From Bacteroidales bacterium (lineage in GTDB: Bacteria; Bacteroidota; Bacteroidia; Bacteroidales; UBA12077), in NCBI GenBank assembly GCA_030156305.1, contig JASGMZ010000041.1:1-15482 (forward strand): DNA of 15,482 nt, given 5' to 3'. A program made the position numbers and the translations under genes. Positions 13,143 through 15,482 of the stretch are shown one piece after another; the first letter of the stretch is position 1; the number at the start of each line of letters is the position of its first letter. Under the pieces are notes generated by a model. That model was not told where the DNA came from and made no database searches. It saw only the letters and a list, made by a program, of their open reading frames with translations.

Positions 13143-15314
13143 CTATTCCGCTGCTTTATCTTCTTTATTTTCTTTATCGTCTTTCTTTTCTTCTTCTTTT
13201 TTAGAATCCTCAGCTTTCGCTTTTTTAGCAGCCTTTTTTTCTTCTTTCTTTTCCTCTTTATTCACTTCTTTTTTCATCTCTTCTTCTTTAGGCTCTTCTT
13301 CTTTAGCAGCTTTGGTGTTCTTGGTTTCTTTTTTGCCTTCAGCTTTTTTAGCTTCTTTAGCATCCATTTCAGCTTTCTTTTCTGCTATTTCTTTCTTCTG
13401 TTCTTCTTCCATTTCGCTTTTTAACGAAGCTAATTCAGAAATATCCCCTAAAGTAGTTTTTTCAAGGTTTGATTTCACCTTTTTTACTGCTTTCTTGTTT
13501 GCTGCTAATTTTTGTTTCTTTTCAGCGGCTACTTCTTCTTTCTTTTCATCTTCGAATACACGGCTATGAGAAAGAATAATTTTCTTGGATGATTTTGAGA
13601 ACTCAATTACTTTAAAAGGTAACCTTTCATCTGCTTTAGCAGCACTTCCATCTTCTTTTACCAAATGTTTAGGTGTTGCAAAACCTTCAACTCCATAAGG
13701 TAATGCTACTACAGCACCTTTGTCAAACAAATCAACAATAGTTCCTTCATGGATTGAACCAACCGTAAATACTGATTCAAATACATCCCATGGGTTTTCT
13801 TCTAATTGTTTATGGCCTAAGCTTAACCTTCTGTTTTCTTTATCAATTTCAAGCACTACAACTTCAATAGTTTCTCCAATAGAAGTAAATTCTGCAGGGT
13901 GCTTAATTTTCTTTGTCCATGAAAGGTCAGAGATATGAATTAAACCATCAACTCCTTCTTCAATTTCGACAAAAACACCAAAGTTGGTAAAGTTACGAAC
14001 AGTAGCTTTGTGTTTGCTTCCTACAGAATATTTCTCGTCGATATTATTCCATGGGTCAGGTTTTAATTGTTTAATACCCAATGACATTTTTCTTTCTTCG
14101 CGGTCAAGCGTAAGAATTTGGGCTTCTACTTCGTCACCCACTTGTAAAAATTCTTGTGCACTTCGTAAGTGCTGTGACCAAGACATTTCTGAAACGTGAA
14201 TTAACCCTTCAACCCCTGGTTGAATTTCAACAAATGCACCATAATCGGCAAGTACAACAACTTTACCTTTTACAGTGTCGCCTACTTTCAGGTCTTTATC
14301 CAATGAATCCCATGGATGTGGGGTTAATTGTTTTAATCCAAGAGCAATACGTTTCTTATCATCGTCGAAATCAAGTATTACAACATTTAATTTTTGATCT
14401 AATTCAACAATTTCTTCCGGATGATTTACACGGCCCCAGGAAAGGTCTGTGATATGGATTAATCCGTCAACACCGCCAAGGTCGATAAATACACCGTAAG
14501 AAGTAATATTTTTAACGGTTCCTTCAAGAACCTGTCCTTTTTCGAGCTTAGCAATAATTTCTTTTTTCTGTTGTTCTAACTCTTCTTCGATAAGAGCTTT
14601 ATGAGAAACAACAACATTTTTAAATTCGTGATTAATTTTAACCACTTTAAATTCCATGGTTTTGCCAACAAATACATCGTAATCACGAATAGGCTTCACA
14701 TCAATTTGTGAGCCGGGTAAGAAAGCTTCAATACCAAATACATCAACGATCATACCGCCTTTTGTACGGCACTTGATGTAACCTTGAATAATTTCATCTT
14801 TTTCGAGCGCTTCGTTTACTCTGTCCCAAGAGCGTAATGCTCTTGCTTTTTTGTGCGAAAGCACTAACTGACCGTCTTTGTCTTCCTGGCTTTCCACATA
14901 AACTTCAACTTTATCGCCTACCTTTAAATCGGGATTGTAACGGAATTCGTTTAAACTAACAACGCCTTCAGATTTATAACCAATATTGATTACTACTTCA
15001 CGTTTAGTCATTGAAACAACAGTACCATCAATTACTTCGTTTTCAGTAATTGTTGATAACGTTTGATCGTACATCTTTTCAAATTCCTGACGTTCTGATT
15101 TGTCGTACGAATCTGCTTCTTCATCAATTTTATCCCAATCAAATTCATCGCTTGGGGTAGCGAAATCTAAAACAGAATCTTCGTCATTTTTCTCCGTTTT
15201 TTCTGCTTTTTTTGTTTCTTCTTTTTCTTTTGCAGTTTCTTCAACTTGCACATTCTCCTGCTGTTCTACATTTTCTTTTTGTTCTACAGCTTTGTTCTCT
15301 TCTTTTTCTACCAT
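13143..15314 (-). CDS. rpsA: 30S ribosomal protein S1
   Basis: This 723-residue protein has six S1 (OB-fold) RNA-binding repeats at about 91-156, 174-240, 260-329, 345-416, 430-504 and 518-587. Repeats 3-5 are the most canonical (YGVFIDLGGVDGLIHITDLSW and equivalents), while 1, 2 and 6 are divergent, as in other S1 proteins. S1 tethers mRNA to the 30S subunit, which matters in a phylum with few Shine-Dalgarno sites. An acidic Glu/Lys-rich extension of about 70 residues precedes the first repeat, with an EFDWDKIDEE segment near residue 57. A Lys/Glu/Ala-rich tail of about 136 residues follows the last repeat and should be disordered or a single charged helix. The total is well above the ~560-600 residues usual for S1. 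The start ATG at 15314 lies about 58 bases downstream of a TAnnTTTG box. Confidence 0.95.
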   Translation of the reverse strand: MVEKEENKAVEQKENVEQQENVQVEETAKEKEETKKAEKTEKNDEDSVLDFATPSDEFDWDKIDEEADSYDKSERQEFEKMYDQTLSTITENEVIDGTVVSMTKREVVINIGYKSEGVVSLNEFRYNPDLKVGDKVEVYVESQEDKDGQLVLSHKKARALRSWDRVNEALEKDEIIQGYIKCRTKGGMIVDVFGIEAFLPGSQIDVKPIRDYDVFVGKTMEFKVVKINHEFKNVVVSHKALIEEELEQQKKEIIAKLEKGQVLEGTVKNITSYGVFIDLGGVDGLIHITDLSWGRVNHPEEIVELDQKLNVVILDFDDDKKRIALGLKQLTPHPWDSLDKDLKVGDTVKGKVVVLADYGAFVEIQPGVEGLIHVSEMSWSQHLRSAQEFLQVGDEVEAQILTLDREERKMSLGIKQLKPDPWNNIDEKYSVGSKHKATVRNFTNFGVFVEIEEGVDGLIHISDLSWTKKIKHPAEFTSIGETIEVVVLEIDKENRRLSLGHKQLEENPWDVFESVFTVGSIHEGTIVDLFDKGAVVALPYGVEGFATPKHLVKEDGSAAKADERLPFKVIEFSKSSKKIILSHSRVFEDEKKEEVAAEKKQKLAANKKAVKKVKSNLEKTTLGDISELASLKSEMEEEQKKEIAEKKAEMDAKEAKKAEGKKETKNTKAAKEEEPKEEEMKKEVNKEEKKEEKKAAKKAKAEDSKKEEEKKDDKENKEDKAAE

Positions 15315-15371
15315 TTAATTTGTGTTAATTAATTTTAGTATATTAGACATTATTTATAGATTAACAGAGTG

Positions 15372-15379
15372 CAAAAGTA
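15372..15379 (-). promoter_or_regulatory. -7 promoter box for rpsA
   Basis: On the minus strand this is TACTTTTG, an exact TAnnTTTG match, giving a start near 15367 and a leader of about 50 bases. The expected -33 region is A/T-only with no TTG. The remaining bases to the window edge (15380-15482) are A/T-rich and show no gene that I can support. Confidence 0.5.
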
Positions 15380-15482
15380 TAATTTTTATTTAATTAATTA
15401 AAAATAAAGATACTAAAAATCATCATACGAATCAAATCTAACAAATTAAAGAATATCATTAGCTGACAAAACAATAAAAATA

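Noticed and set aside
13312..15318. Several plus-strand open frames (for example 13312-13569, 14156-14452, 15100-15318)
   Set aside because: They are antisense to rpsA and owe their openness to its Lys/Glu-rich coding; translations are Ser/Phe-rich low-complexity with no family features.
1..15482. Phage, transposon, toxin-antitoxin, CRISPR or defence island
   Set aside because: No transposase, integrase, repeat array or defence-family protein is present. The ABC protein with a P-loop ATPase is a transporter, not a defence ATPase.

Overview
The window looks like core chromosome of a member of the Bacteroidota, probably of the Bacteroidales/Marinilabiliales group. The evidence is low GC content, Bacteroidota-type promoters (a TAnnTTTG box at -7, with a TTG/TTTG box about 17 bases upstream where one is visible), few clear Shine-Dalgarno sites, and family members typical of that phylum. 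I see no mobile element, CRISPR array, tRNA or rRNA. Taxonomy below this level is not supported by what I can see.

Left part, plus strand (1-3682): the last codons of an unidentified gene, a small secreted four-cysteine protein of unknown function, and a 1037-residue ABCG-like half-transporter. The transporter has an N-terminal TerB-like region and a possible FHA-like region. This block ends at a convergent junction (about 3683-3774) holding a perfect 17-bp hairpin.

Rest of the window, minus strand, read from right to left: rpsA (ribosomal protein S1), a STAS-domain anti-sigma-factor-antagonist-like protein, rnz (RNase Z), a structured RNA that is very probably 6S RNA, guaA, a SiaB-like/SiaC-like pair (copy 2), a CtpA/S41 protease, pnuC with a NadR-type ribosylnicotinamide kinase, an RlmL-like THUMP methyltransferase, and a second SiaB/SiaC pair (copy 1). 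Close spacing suggests these transcription units: rpsA-STAS-rnz; 6S RNA alone; guaA-siaB2-siaC2-ctpA; pnuC-nadR-rlmL; siaB1-siaC1.

The main theme is phosphorylation-based partner switching placed among growth-linked housekeeping genes. There are two SiaB (HATPase-fold Ser/Thr kinase) plus SiaC (DUF1987 phosphoprotein) modules and one SpoIIAA-like STAS protein. No PP2C/SpoIIE phosphatase and no diguanylate cyclase effector is visible. Copy 1 keeps the canonical motifs, including a Thr at position 68 of SiaC. Copy 2 has Ser at that site and a weakened glycine-rich ATP lid in the kinase.

Two RNA-level signals stand out. One is a 6S RNA whose 5' bubble strand is complementary to a Bacteroidota -7 box. 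The other is a textbook intrinsic-terminator shape (11-bp perfect stem plus a T-run) inside the first 35 codons of rnz.
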